Assembly: GCF_024808665.1 (NCBI RefSeq)
Contig: NZ_JANUBZ010000005.1
Span: forward strand, 124,001-188,000
Source: Mucilaginibacter empetricola
GTDB lineage: Bacteria; Bacteroidota; Bacteroidia; Sphingobacteriales; Sphingobacteriaceae
DNA length: 64,000 nucleotides
Reading direction: 5' to 3'
This document shows positions 42,073-51,136 of the stretch, in pieces. Position 1 is the first letter of the stretch, and every line of letters begins with the position of its first letter. Position numbers and translations under genes: made by a program. The notes below the pieces were generated by a model that did not search any database, had not been told where the DNA came from, and saw only the letters and a list, made by a program, of their open reading frames with translations.

Positions 42073-42201
42073 TAATTAATGTGCGATGCAATCGCAAGAC
42101 CATGTTAAGCACTCGTTATAAACGAGCGCAAGAAAACTAATTAATGTGCGATGCAATCGCAAAACTATGTTAAGCACTCGTTATAAACGAGCGCAAGAAA
42201 A
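42073..42201. repeat. two tandem REP units of a second type (R1, R2)
   Basis: Units at about 42073-42136 and 42137-42201 each hold TGCGATGCAATCGCA (hairpin C) and GCACTCGTTATAAACGAGCGC (hairpin A type, inverted relative to unit L), ending CAAGAAAA. They differ from each other at only two or three positions. They lie just upstream of the transposase start. Confidence 0.88.
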
Positions 42202-42230
42202 ATGATTTATTAATATTCCCCCTTCCTTTA

Positions 42231-42284
42231 CTTGCGCTCGTCTGTGACGAGTGCTTAACATGGCTTTACGTTTGTAACGTAAAG
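42231..42284. repeat. RAYT-associated REP unit R3
   Basis: Direct copy of unit L (41447-41500) with a single difference (AACATGG for AATATGG). It ends 7 nt before the ftcD stop codon and may also serve as the 3' end of the hut transcript. Confidence 0.88.
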
Positions 42285-42290
42285 CCTATA

Positions 42291-43979
42291 CTATCCTCCA
42301 ATCTTACCATTCACTATTTCGATAATCTCTTTTTCAAGGGCGATGGTTTTATTTTCGATGTCTTCGCCTTTGGCAATGATGTCAACAACGAATTCTTTAT
42401 CGTTATAACCGGATGCGTTGATCTTTACATTCATAAAGGCGCCGATAACGGCACTGCGGGCGCAAAGAGCGGCTACGCCGGCATCGCTGATGGAATTGGG
42501 ATTACCTGTTTCGGCCATAGCTTTTATTACAGTTAAACTTCCGTAGGCGGCCTGCATTACCTTAAAAGGTATTTCAATAGCGTATTTGGTAGCATCCTGA
42601 ATAGCTTTGGTACGGGCAGCTTTCTCCTCATCATTACCTTTTGGCAGACTAAATGCTTCCATTATTTTGTTAAAGGCTGCGGTATCCAAATCAACCAGTT
42701 TTATTAGTTCGTCTTTGTATTGTTGTCCTTTTTCGGCCCAGTCGCTAAACTCCAGCCAGCGGTTGTCCCAGCCTTTTTTGTGCGATGAAAGATTAGCCAC
42801 CATGGTTGCCAAAGCAGCCCCCAAAGCGCCAATATAAGCCGATATAGAGCCTCCACCGGGTGCCGGACTTTCGCTTGCTGTTTCGTCGGCAAAATCGGTT
42901 AAAGTCATGCTGGCCAGCTTGCTTGCGGCTTTGTCTTTCAATAAATATTCTATAATACGTTCTTCAGGATTAAACGGTGCCAGTTCTGACAAACCCATGC
43001 TAAGAATAGCTATTTTAATCAGTTCCTTTTCGCTTACCCCAACCGAGCGTTGTTGTTTTAGCAGGAAGTATTTGCCGGCATCCAGCATCGCTTTTAGTGG
43101 TACCAAACCTACCAACTCGCTGCCGGTAACACGCATACCACGTTCAGCAGCTTTGGTGCAAACCTCATCAAAAGCCTTGTGCAGGGGCGTAATCTCAATA
43201 TTGGTGAGGTTCATGGAGATTTGCGCCATACCATACTCCTCAATATACCAGCCAATAGCTTTTACCGATTTTAATGAACCGGGGATAGACTTTGGCTTAC
43301 CATTTTCGTCGGTAATAATCTTACCATTTATCGGGTCGCCCTCACGCAGCACACGGCCAGCTTCGCGCACATCAAAAGCAATAGAATTAGCTCTGCGGGT
43401 TGAGGTTGTGTTGAGGTTAACGTTGTAAGCAATCAGGAAATCGCGGGCACCAATAACGGTACCACCCCGTTTGGCGTCAAACACCGCCGGACCGAAATCA
43501 GGCTTCCACTCTGGTTGTTGTATCTTTTTGAAAAAGCCTTCGTACTCGCCAGCGCGAATCACCGAAAGATTATTACGGCGTTTATCGGGCTGTGCGTATT
43601 CGTATAAATATGCGGGGATGTGCAACTCTTCGCCCACACGTTTAGCAAGCTTACGGGCATATTCCGCAGTTTCTTCCATGCTGATATTGGCTATAGGTAT
43701 CAGCGGACAAACATCTGTTGCGCCCATACGCGGATGTTCGCCTTTGTGCTTGCTCATGTCAATCAGCTCGCCGGCTTTTTTAATTGCTAAAAAGGCAGCT
43801 TCAATCACCCTGTCGGGCTCGCCTACAAAGGTTACCACGGTGCGGTTGGTGGCCTTGCCCGGGTCAACATTCAACAGTCTTACACCTTCAACGCCCTCAA
43901 CCTCATTGGTTATCTGGCGGATGATATCAAGGTTTACACCTTCACTAAAATTGGGTACGCATTCTATTAACTTTGCCAT
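42291..43979 (-). CDS. ftcD: bifunctional glutamate formimidoyltransferase / formimidoyl-THF cyclodeaminase
   Basis: Last step of histidine degradation: moves the formimino group from formiminoglutamate to tetrahydrofolate and then releases ammonia. In 562 residues, 1-330 are the transferase (MAKLIECVPNFSEGVNLD, KHKGEHPRMGATDVCPLIP with the catalytic His) and about 350-560 the cyclodeaminase (ESPAPGGGSISAYIGALGAAL). The fusion of both domains, as in animals, is usual in Bacteroidota. It lies downstream of hutI on the same strand, separated by a 135-nt spacer with a repeat arm. Confidence 0.95.
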   Translation of the reverse strand: MAKLIECVPNFSEGVNLDIIRQITNEVEGVEGVRLLNVDPGKATNRTVVTFVGEPDRVIEAAFLAIKKAGELIDMSKHKGEHPRMGATDVCPLIPIANISMEETAEYARKLAKRVGEELHIPAYLYEYAQPDKRRNNLSVIRAGEYEGFFKKIQQPEWKPDFGPAVFDAKRGGTVIGARDFLIAYNVNLNTTSTRRANSIAFDVREAGRVLREGDPINGKIITDENGKPKSIPGSLKSVKAIGWYIEEYGMAQISMNLTNIEITPLHKAFDEVCTKAAERGMRVTGSELVGLVPLKAMLDAGKYFLLKQQRSVGVSEKELIKIAILSMGLSELAPFNPEERIIEYLLKDKAASKLASMTLTDFADETASESPAPGGGSISAYIGALGAALATMVANLSSHKKGWDNRWLEFSDWAEKGQQYKDELIKLVDLDTAAFNKIMEAFSLPKGNDEEKAARTKAIQDATKYAIEIPFKVMQAAYGSLTVIKAMAETGNPNSISDAGVAALCARSAVIGAFMNVKINASGYNDKEFVVDIIAKGEDIENKTIALEKEIIEIVNGKIGG

Positions 43980-44004
43980 TGGTCATTTTTTCATTAGGTC
44001 ATGG

Positions 44005-44029
44005 GTTCACTGGCTCATTAGTTCATTGG
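44005..44029. repeat. distant exact copy of the 25-nt arm from 5209-5233
   Basis: All 25 bases equal the arm next to uvrC. It sits in the ftcD-hutI spacer with flanking variants (TTTTCATTAGGTCATGG before, GTCAGTGG after). No inverted partner and no four-helix-bundle gene is present here, so it may be a remnant or an empty form. Confidence 0.85.
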
Positions 44030-44114
44030 GTCAGTGGTTTATTTTAAACTTATGAAGTTTTTAAAACTTCGTAAGTTTCTTTAGTACTTGGTCATCAAGC
44101 TATGGACTATCAAC

Positions 44115-45323
44115 TCAATATAAAATTACTGGTTTAAGTTTTCCCTGGTGATATAATATTTCGCGGTAATCATCAGTTGGGTAAGCCTGCATTATGGCGG
44201 GTGTACCGGTTGCCAGTGTACCACGGTTAGTTAATCTTAATGCATGTGCTGCGCGATAGGTTAAGCCTGCAAATACTTCGGCAGTGCTTAGCTTTTCGGC
44301 TGCGCTGAGTACGGCAGCTTGCAGCAATAAATCGCCCATAGGTGCCGATCCGGGGTTCCAGTCGCTGGCAATGGCGAGGCATGCTCCTGCATCCAGCAGC
44401 TTGCGGGCAGGGGCGTAGTGCATGCCCAAACCTAATGATGCACCGGGCAATACAACCGCAACGGTATCAGACTTAGCCAGTGCCTTAATTTCTTTAGCCT
44501 TGCTGGCCTCCAGGTGATCGGCAGAAACCGCTCCAACTTCGATGGCAACCTCACTGCCCCCGGTACTAAACTGATCGGCATGTACGGTAATATCAAAACC
44601 CATTGCTTTGGCTTTGTTTAAATAATGCTGTGCAGCTTGTGGTTTGAAGGCACCTTGTTCAATAAAAATATCGACACGGTTAGCCAGGTTTTCTTTTTTA
44701 AGGACAGGCAGCAAATAGTTGGCGATATGATGCAGATACTCTTCGGCAGTCCCTCCAAAATCCCTTGGGTGCAGGTGCGCAGCCAGGCAAGTAGGTACCA
44801 GCGTAGCTTTTGTTTTGTACGATGCTTCTTTAATGGCCCGCAGCTGTTTTAGCTCCTGCTCAACCGACAAACCGTAGCCACTTTTAACCTCAATAGTAGT
44901 AACGCCATCTGCTAGATGACGGTTGGCTCTTTTAACCAGTAAATCAACCAAAGTATCCTCGTCAGCAGCACGGGTTTGGGTTACCGAATCCCAGATACCA
45001 CCGCCAGAAGCGGCAATTTCCAGATAGGTTTTACCATTGATGCGCATGGCATAATCTTTAGCCCGGTTGCCGGCATAGCAAATGTGGGTATGGCAATCAA
45101 TAAAGCCGGGCAGCAAAACATAGCTGCCCTCAATTTCTTCTATTTGTGCCGATGGATGATCGGCTTTGAGCCTTTCAATTTTACCGATACTCACTACCCT
45201 TTCGTTATTGATTAGTACCCAGGCATTTTCCAGTATTTGCAATTGTTCATCGCGCAATGCACCTTTTAAGGGCATACCGGTTAACGGAAGTATCTGAGCG
45301 AAAGGGCCTATTATTTTTTTCAT
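44115..45323 (-). CDS. hutI: imidazolonepropionase
   Basis: HutI hydrolyses imidazolone-5-propionate to N-formimino-glutamate. The 402-residue amidohydrolase has the metal site GFIDCHTHICYAGNRA, a His at DITVHADQFS, and the Asp in IASDWNPGSAP. The ATG at 45323 (MKKIIGPFAQI) is used; a longer reading would extend into the repeat at 45345-45470. It lies between hutU and ftcD in pathway order. The 236-nt gap to hutU is filled by the repeat element. Confidence 0.95.
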   Translation of the reverse strand: MKKIIGPFAQILPLTGMPLKGALRDEQLQILENAWVLINNERVVSIGKIERLKADHPSAQIEEIEGSYVLLPGFIDCHTHICYAGNRAKDYAMRINGKTYLEIAASGGGIWDSVTQTRAADEDTLVDLLVKRANRHLADGVTTIEVKSGYGLSVEQELKQLRAIKEASYKTKATLVPTCLAAHLHPRDFGGTAEEYLHHIANYLLPVLKKENLANRVDIFIEQGAFKPQAAQHYLNKAKAMGFDITVHADQFSTGGSEVAIEVGAVSADHLEASKAKEIKALAKSDTVAVVLPGASLGLGMHYAPARKLLDAGACLAIASDWNPGSAPMGDLLLQAAVLSAAEKLSTAEVFAGLTYRAAHALRLTNRGTLATGTPAIMQAYPTDDYREILYHQGKLKPVILY

Positions 45324-45344
45324 TTGGTGTTTTACTTTTCTAAA

Positions 45345-45470
45345 CGTCATTGCGAGGTACGAAGCAATCTCTACACAGGACAATCAACGGAACGGTATTG
45401 CGTTATTGAACAAAAATCTATCTCCATTGATTTGCATAGCTTAGAGGTTGCTTCGTACCTCGCAATGACG
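45345..45470. repeat. ~130-bp terminal-inverted-repeat element, copy 3 (variant)
   Basis: Left end CGTCATTGCGAGGTACGAAG and right end CTTCGTACCTCGCAATGACG are exact inverse copies over 20 bp. The inner ATCTCTACACAGGACAATCAA and GCATAGCTTAGAGGTTG match copies 1 and 2. GAGGTACGAAGC replaces GAAGAATGAAGC in both arms, so the arms have changed together. A further half end lies at 45501-45513. The element sits inside the hut operon. Confidence 0.88.
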
Positions 45471-45559
45471 CTTGGTGATGCGCAATTATAATTTTACTAC
45501 CTCGCAATGACGCGCGGAATAGGCTGCAATTTATAATTTTACTTTCAGTCTCTGCAATG

Positions 45560-47233
45560 CTACCACACCTTCAAATCATATTTATCTGCCCATTCATGTG
45601 CTTTGTCGTAACCCGCATCTGCATGGCGGAATATGCCCATGGCCGGGTCATTGTATAATACACGTTTTAAGCAGGTTGCTGCGCGATCTGTACCATCAGC
45701 CAGTACAACCATGCCCGCATGCTGCGAATAGCCCATGCCTACGCCACCACCATGATGGAACGATACCCATGTTGCCCCGCCTGCAGTGTTCGACATCAGG
45801 TTTAACAGCGGCCAGTCAGACACAGCATCCGAGCCGTCTTTCATAGCTTCTGTTTCGCGGTTAGGCGATGCTACTGATCCGCAATCCAAATGATCACGAC
45901 CAATTACTATCGGCCCTTTTACTTTACCTGTTCTTACTAATTCATTAAATAACAGACCGGCCTTTTCTCTATCACCCATACCCAGCCAGCAAATGCGTGC
46001 AGGCAGTCCCTGAAAAGCGATTTTCCCCTGTGCATTGGTAAGCCATTTGATCAATGGTTTATCATCAGGAAATAATTCCATTAACGCACGGTCAGTAGTG
46101 AAAATATCTTCCGGATCGCCTGATAGAGCTACCCACCTGAACGGTCCTTTACCCTCGCAAAACAGCGGACGGATATAAGCCGGTGTAAAGCCCGGGAAGT
46201 TAAAGGCATCAGCCTCACCACCCTGGCGCGCAAACTCACGCAGATTATTACCATAATCAAACGTAACGGCACCGCGTTGTTGCAATTGCAGCATCAGCTT
46301 TACATGGCGGGCCATACTGGCTAATGATAATCTTTTATATTCAACCGGATCAGTTTTCCGTAATACCGATGCCAGTGTTAATGACAAGCCATTGGGGATA
46401 TAACCATTCAACGGATCGTGTGCCGAAGTTTGGTCAGTCAACATATCTGGGATGATGTTGTCGTTCAATAATTTTTGCAGCATGTCGCCCGCATCGCTTA
46501 CCAAACCAACAGATAAAGTTTCACCTTTTTTCATGGCTTCTTTTACCCATGTAATGGCTTCCTCGTACGAGTGCGTCATCCGGTCGATGTATTTAGTGTC
46601 AAGCCTTTTTTGGATGCGGGTTTCATCTACATCGGCCCCTAAAAAAACAGCGCCTGCCATGGTAGCCGCCAATGGCTGTGCACCACCCATACCACCTATG
46701 CCGGCGGTAACTATCAGCTTGCCCGTTAAATCGTTACTAAAATGCTGGCGACCTGCCTCTACAAAGGTTTCATAAGTGCCCTGTAAAATACCCTGTGTGC
46801 CAATGTATATCCAACTACCGGCTGTCATTTGGCCGTACATCATCAGGCCTTTGGCACGTAACTCGTTAAAATGCTCCCAGTTGGCCCAGGCAGGTACCAG
46901 ATTGCTGTTGGCCAGCAATACCCTTGGCGCCTGTGGATGACTGCGGATGATACCCACCGGTTTGCCAGATTGTACCAGCAGCGAATGATCTTCATCCAGC
47001 TCTAATAACAGTTCAATAATTTTACGCAAAGACTCGGGGTTACGGGCCGCCTGGCCTATACCGCCATACACCACCAGTTCGTCGGGGTTTTCGGCAACCT
47101 CACCATCCAAATTGTTTAACAGCATACGCAAAGGCGCTTCTGTTTGCCAGCTTTTAGCATGCAGCTGCATACCACGCGGTGCTTTATACACAGGATGGTT
47201 GGCATAGGTTTTAATAAATTCCGAAGTCGTCAT
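45560..47233 (-). CDS. hutU: urocanate hydratase
   Basis: HutU converts urocanate to imidazolone-propionate using a tightly bound NAD+ as electrophile. The 557-residue sequence shows [14 protein letters not shown], the [16 protein letters not shown] nucleotide-binding segment, the conserved Cys in [15 protein letters not shown], and [20 protein letters not shown]. Full length. Its start overlaps the last 23 nt of hutH, so the two are translationally linked. Confidence 0.97.
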   Translation of the reverse strand: MTTSEFIKTYANHPVYKAPRGMQLHAKSWQTEAPLRMLLNNLDGEVAENPDELVVYGGIGQAARNPESLRKIIELLLELDEDHSLLVQSGKPVGIIRSHPQAPRVLLANSNLVPAWANWEHFNELRAKGLMMYGQMTAGSWIYIGTQGILQGTYETFVEAGRQHFSNDLTGKLIVTAGIGGMGGAQPLAATMAGAVFLGADVDETRIQKRLDTKYIDRMTHSYEEAITWVKEAMKKGETLSVGLVSDAGDMLQKLLNDNIIPDMLTDQTSAHDPLNGYIPNGLSLTLASVLRKTDPVEYKRLSLASMARHVKLMLQLQQRGAVTFDYGNNLREFARQGGEADAFNFPGFTPAYIRPLFCEGKGPFRWVALSGDPEDIFTTDRALMELFPDDKPLIKWLTNAQGKIAFQGLPARICWLGMGDREKAGLLFNELVRTGKVKGPIVIGRDHLDCGSVASPNRETEAMKDGSDAVSDWPLLNLMSNTAGGATWVSFHHGGGVGMGYSQHAGMVVLADGTDRAATCLKRVLYNDPAMGIFRHADAGYDKAHEWADKYDLKVW

Positions 47234-48770
47234 CGTTTAAATTGATATGGTGTTTAGCGGCAGTATCACCGGCGGTAGCCAGCAATGAACCATTAGTTAT
47301 GAGTTGATGTAAGTTATTAATATCGGTAGCAAAAATGCGGTCGTCCTCAATAAATGATACCTTTTGGCGTACCAAACTATGCAAAGCCTCCACAACTGGA
47401 GTTGATTTTAATGGCCGCCTAAAGTCCATTGCCTGTGCAGCGTAAAGCAGCTCAATAGCCTGAATATATTCCAGGTTATCAATCACCTGATGCAATTTGC
47501 GCCCGCTAATGGAGCCCATGGATACATGATCTTCCTGCCCTAAAGAAGTGGGCACGCTATCGGCACTGGCCGGGAAACAAAGCGTTTTATTTTCGGTAAC
47601 CAAAGCAGCCGTAGTGTATTGCGGTATCATTAAGCCGGAGTGTAAACCTGCATTATTGGTAAGCAGTTTCGGTAAACCATACCGGCCTTCACTCATTAAA
47701 TAACAACGACGATCAGCAATATTACCCAGTTCTGCTGTCGCGATGGTGGCATAATCCAGCACCATGGCTAATGGTTGTCCGTGGAAGTTACCGCCGCTAA
47801 TGGTATCATCGGCATTAAAAACAATTGGATTATCGGTTACCGAGTTCAATTCAATTTCGGTAAGCTCTTTGAGATGCAGCCAGGCATTGCGAGAGGCTCC
47901 ATGCACCTGCGGCATGCAACGAAGCGAATAAGGATCCTGCACACGGTCGCAATTGATATGCGAGTTGCAAATCTCTGATTCGTTTAACAGCGTATGCAGG
48001 CGTTTGGCCACATGCTTGCTACCCTTATAAGGGCGCAGTTGGTGCAATCGCTCATCAAACGGACGGGCGGAGCCCATCAATCCTTCTAACGACGTCGCCC
48101 CAATCAAATCGGCGGCATCCAAAGCATTGTGGAGACGTTCAACTGCTTTTACAGCAAAGGCCAGGATAAACTGTGTGCCGTTAATTAAAGCCAACCCCTC
48201 TTTTGGTCCCAATGTTAAAGGCTGCAAGCCATGTCTTGATAAAATATCGCCAGCGTGAAACTTATCGCCATTGGCAAACACTTCGCCTTCGCCTATTAAG
48301 GGTAAAAACAGGTGAGCTAATGGAGCTAAATCGCCGGAGGCACCTACAGAACCTTTTTCAGGAACTACAGGGATAATATCATGATCGATATGCCAGATAA
48401 TGCGTTCCAAAGTGGTTAATGCAATGCCCGAATAACCCTGCGCTAATGCCTGTACCTTGCTGATAAGCATTAGTTTGGCAATTTCCTGCGGGATAGGTTT
48501 GCCTACACCTACACTATGGCTCTTTAACAGGTTTACTTGTAGTTGGGAAGTATCAGCCTCTGAAATGCGGGTATCGCATAGTGGCCCGAAGCCAGTATTG
48601 ATGCCATAAACAGGTAATTGGGCGTGAACAATTTTTTCAACTTCGCGCCATGAGGCGATTACCTTTTCGGATGCATCGTGACCGATAATGCCTTTGGTTT
48701 TTCCTTTAGCAATATCAAGGCAAATGCCTATAGTTAAATGGCTGCTGCCATAATGAAATGTATTACTCAT
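47211..48770 (-). CDS. hutH: histidine ammonia-lyase
   Basis: HutH removes ammonia from L-histidine to give urocanate, the first step of the pathway. The 519-residue protein carries the Ala-Ser-Gly that cyclises to the MIO cofactor in [14 protein letters not shown] (about residue 145), plus [10 protein letters not shown] and the NFHGQPLAM region. Length fits. It overlaps hutU by 23 nt and the preceding small gene by 8 nt, a tight operon headed by marR. Confidence 0.96.
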   Translation of the reverse strand: MSNTFHYGSSHLTIGICLDIAKGKTKGIIGHDASEKVIASWREVEKIVHAQLPVYGINTGFGPLCDTRISEADTSQLQVNLLKSHSVGVGKPIPQEIAKLMLISKVQALAQGYSGIALTTLERIIWHIDHDIIPVVPEKGSVGASGDLAPLAHLFLPLIGEGEVFANGDKFHAGDILSRHGLQPLTLGPKEGLALINGTQFILAFAVKAVERLHNALDAADLIGATSLEGLMGSARPFDERLHQLRPYKGSKHVAKRLHTLLNESEICNSHINCDRVQDPYSLRCMPQVHGASRNAWLHLKELTEIELNSVTDNPIVFNADDTISGGNFHGQPLAMVLDYATIATAELGNIADRRCYLMSEGRYGLPKLLTNNAGLHSGLMIPQYTTAALVTENKTLCFPASADSVPTSLGQEDHVSMGSISGRKLHQVIDNLEYIQAIELLYAAQAMDFRRPLKSTPVVEALHSLVRQKVSFIEDDRIFATDINNLHQLITNGSLLATAGDTAAKHHINLNDDDFGIY

Positions 48771-49074
48771 TTGCTGCAGGTTTTAAATAAAACGCTTCAT
48801 TATAGTTGTTAATTTTAATAATGCTTGCTTTTATAATTTGTGCTAACCGTTCATTATTATAAAAACTGCTATCTTGTTTTCTCAATTCTTCTTTTGGCTC
48901 ATAAAAATCCAGATCGTATGCAAGGTCGCTTATGATTTCATCAAGGGATTCGTTCACAATACTTTCATCTTTGAAAATGTCAGTTTGAAAATCCACAATA
49001 AGCTCTGATTTAAAAGGTTCATCTTCAACAAGAATTTTATTGAGAATTTCTATTATTTCAATTGTAGATCTCAT
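48763..49074 (-). CDS. small acidic hypothetical protein in the hut operon
   Basis: A 103-residue protein rich in Glu, Asp, Ile and Asn (MRSTIEIIEILNKILVEDEP to YLKPAANE), probably all helical, without a signal or membrane segment. I do not recognise the family; the acidic helical look is like small immunity-type or regulatory proteins, which is only a resemblance. It begins 1 nt after the marR stop and overlaps hutH by 8 nt, so it is co-transcribed with them. Confidence 0.7.
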   Translation of the reverse strand: MRSTIEIIEILNKILVEDEPFKSELIVDFQTDIFKDESIVNESLDEIISDLAYDLDFYEPKEELRKQDSSFYNNERLAQIIKASIIKINNYNEAFYLKPAANE

Positions 49075-49075
49075 A

Positions 49076-49585
49076 CTATCTCTTATTAACCTGATGTAAT
49101 TCGATATTCAATTTATTGCTGATTCTTTCGGATAGATTTACCGACCTGAAAGCGTTTTCAAGCGCCGCAATAGCGGGTAACAATTCTTTACACGCTTCGT
49201 CTTCGTTAACCAGTTCAGTCATTGCGGAAAGAACGGCATCCCACATCGGTAATATTTGTTGCAGCAGTTCCCTGCCACTGTCTGTCAGTTGCACCAACTG
49301 ACGGCGACCATCATCTGCACAGGTAACACTGGTAACCAGCTTGCGTTTTTTTAAATTGGTAATTAGTTGACTGGCAGCGGGGTGAGACACTTCTGTTTGC
49401 TCGCTGAGTTCTTTTATAGAAAGGTTATCGTTTTTTGATAACAGATAAAATACGGGGAACCAGCTGGCATCAAAATCAATCCCGGCATTTTGGTAGGCAC
49501 GGTTAATTTCAGACAAAAACCCTTCGCTCAATCGCCTTAAACGACTGCCCAAAACCAGGTACCCAAGGCTTTGATATAAATTCAT
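49076..49585 (-). CDS. MarR-family transcriptional regulator
   Basis: A 169-residue MarR protein: winged helix with LSIKELSEQTEVSHPAASQL (recognition helix) and the wing DDGRRQLVQLTDSGRELL. MarR dimers bind palindromes and release them on binding a small ligand. The gene is the first of a run marR, small gene, hutH, hutU, and a 29-bp palindrome lies 3 nt before its start, so control of its own operon, including hut, is likely. The normal hut repressor HutC (GntR type) is not in the window. Confidence 0.9.
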   Translation of the reverse strand: MNLYQSLGYLVLGSRLRRLSEGFLSEINRAYQNAGIDFDASWFPVFYLLSKNDNLSIKELSEQTEVSHPAASQLITNLKKRKLVTSVTCADDGRRQLVQLTDSGRELLQQILPMWDAVLSAMTELVNEDEACKELLPAIAALENAFRSVNLSERISNKLNIELHQVNKR

Positions 49586-49588
49586 AGT

Positions 49589-49617
49589 GCAATTTATATA
49601 AGTGCTTATATAATTGC
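49589..49617. promoter_or_regulatory. putative MarR operator palindrome
   Basis: GCAATTTATATAAG (49589-49602), TG, CTTATATAATTGC (49605-49617): near-perfect dyad with a one-base length difference. It touches the marR start region, as autoregulatory MarR operators do. Confidence 0.65.
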
Positions 49618-49725
49618 AAATATTAAGCGGAAATTATTAGTGTCTGAACCAAAATTTGCAGAATTAAAGAATTATCAGAATGAAAATTCAATAAATTCCT
49701 CCAATTCGAAAAATTCGAGTTCAGA

Positions 49726-50043
49726 CTATTCCTCCCCCTTTATCCTAAACACCATCCCATCCATATCTTCACTGATTCGTAACTGGCAGGCCAGGCGGCT
49801 ATCGTGCCCTGCATCGGGCAGGGTATCCAGCAGATCAAGCTCTGTATCGGTGGCGTGGAAGTATTGTTCAGGACCTTCTAACACCTGTACGTGGCAGGTG
49901 GCACACAGCGCCATACCGCCGCAGGTTGCTAAAATATGATGATCGGTGGCTTTTAAAACCTCCATTAGGCTAAGGTTTATATCTTCGGGTATTTCAACCG
50001 GACGGCGGCTGCCGTCACGGTCTTCAATAGTTAAATGAATCAT
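49726..50043 (-). CDS. 2Fe-2S ferredoxin (adrenodoxin/Isc type)
   Basis: A 105-residue ferredoxin with the cluster ligands Cys41, Cys47, Cys50 and Cys86 (CGGMALCATC, then SRLACQLRI), spaced as in adrenodoxin-like and Isc-type ferredoxins. It carries single electrons in the cytoplasm. The ferredoxin reductase gene is 9 nt upstream, so the two form a redox pair; the terminal acceptor is not apparent from this window. Confidence 0.93.
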   Translation of the reverse strand: MIHLTIEDRDGSRRPVEIPEDINLSLMEVLKATDHHILATCGGMALCATCHVQVLEGPEQYFHATDTELDLLDTLPDAGHDSRLACQLRISEDMDGMVFRIKGEE

Positions 50044-50052
50044 TTTATTGTA

Positions 50053-51063
50053 TTAAAATGCGCTAACACCGTACACGGTAGTATACTTAAAGCTTAGTTT
50101 TTGATTGGGATATACTTGTTTAAAGGCGCTTTGGGCCATCAGGGCAGCTTCGTGGAAACCGCAGAGAATAAGCTTTAGTTTGCCGGGATAAATATTGATA
50201 TCGCCAATAGCATACACCCCTTTTACATTGGTGCTGTAATCAAAAGTATCAACCATAATAGCCGATTTATCTACATTCAGTCCCCACTCGGCTATTGGGC
50301 CAAGCTTTGGGGTAAGGCCAAACAGTGGTATTAAATGATCGGCATTAATAATAGAAGTCTCGTTGTTGTGGTCAACCAGTTCAATTTCCTGCAAATGGCC
50401 GTTGCCGTTAATGCTTTTGATGTGTGATTGTAAAACAAGGTTAATACGTCCTTCTTCGGCCAGTTTAAATACTTTTTCGGCAGAATCCGGTGCACCACGG
50501 AAAGTATCGCCACGATGTACCAGGGTTACTTCTTCGGCAATATCCGCCAAAAATATAGTCCAGTCTAATGCAGAATCACCGCCACCGGCCAGTACCACTT
50601 TGCGGCCACGGTAGGCTTCGGGGTTTTTAACCATGTAGGCTACGCCTTTGCCTTCAAATTCTTCCAGACGGTCAATAGCCGGTTTGCGTGGTTCAAAACA
50701 ACCCAGTCCGCCGGCAATTACCACCACTTTGCTGTGGACAACAGTATTATCGTTGGTAGTGGTTACAAATGATCCATCTTCCAGTTGTTCCAGCTCGTTA
50801 ACGCGTTCGCCTAATGAAAAGGTAGGTTTAAAGGGTTCTATCTGCTCCATCAGACCATCAACCAGTTGCTGGGCATTAACGGTTGGGAAACCGGGAATAT
50901 CATAAATAGGCTTTTGCGGATAAATTTCAGAAAGCTGACCGCCAACCTGTGGCAAAACATCAATTAAATGACAACGCATTTTTAACAGTCCGGCCTCAAA
51001 AACGGCAAATAAGCCAACAGGGCCAGCTCCAATAATGCAAATATCAGTAGTTATAGGTTCCAT
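50053..51063 (-). CDS. ferredoxin-NADP reductase, thioredoxin-reductase-like
   Basis: A 336-residue flavoprotein with FAD-binding CIIGAGPVGLFAVFEAGL, the NADPH site VVLAGGGDSALDWTIFL, and the FAD motif GVYAIGDIN. The CxxC pair of true thioredoxin reductases is absent, which with size fits the TrxR-like ferredoxin-NADP reductases of Bacillus (YumC) and Chlorobium. The ferredoxin gene follows at 9 nt; a LysR regulator precedes it in the same direction. Confidence 0.92.
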   Translation of the reverse strand: MEPITTDICIIGAGPVGLFAVFEAGLLKMRCHLIDVLPQVGGQLSEIYPQKPIYDIPGFPTVNAQQLVDGLMEQIEPFKPTFSLGERVNELEQLEDGSFVTTTNDNTVVHSKVVVIAGGLGCFEPRKPAIDRLEEFEGKGVAYMVKNPEAYRGRKVVLAGGGDSALDWTIFLADIAEEVTLVHRGDTFRGAPDSAEKVFKLAEEGRINLVLQSHIKSINGNGHLQEIELVDHNNETSIINADHLIPLFGLTPKLGPIAEWGLNVDKSAIMVDTFDYSTNVKGVYAIGDINIYPGKLKLILCGFHEAALMAQSAFKQVYPNQKLSFKYTTVYGVSAF

Positions 51064-51136
51064 AAATACGTTTGAATTAATGCTTAAAGGTGAATCTTAT
51101 TATAACCACTATCAAATGATAAATAGTAATCGGTAA

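Noticed and set aside
45324..45383. 20-residue N-terminal extension of HutI
   Set aside because: It is encoded by the ~130-bp repeat; the conserved protein starts at 45323.
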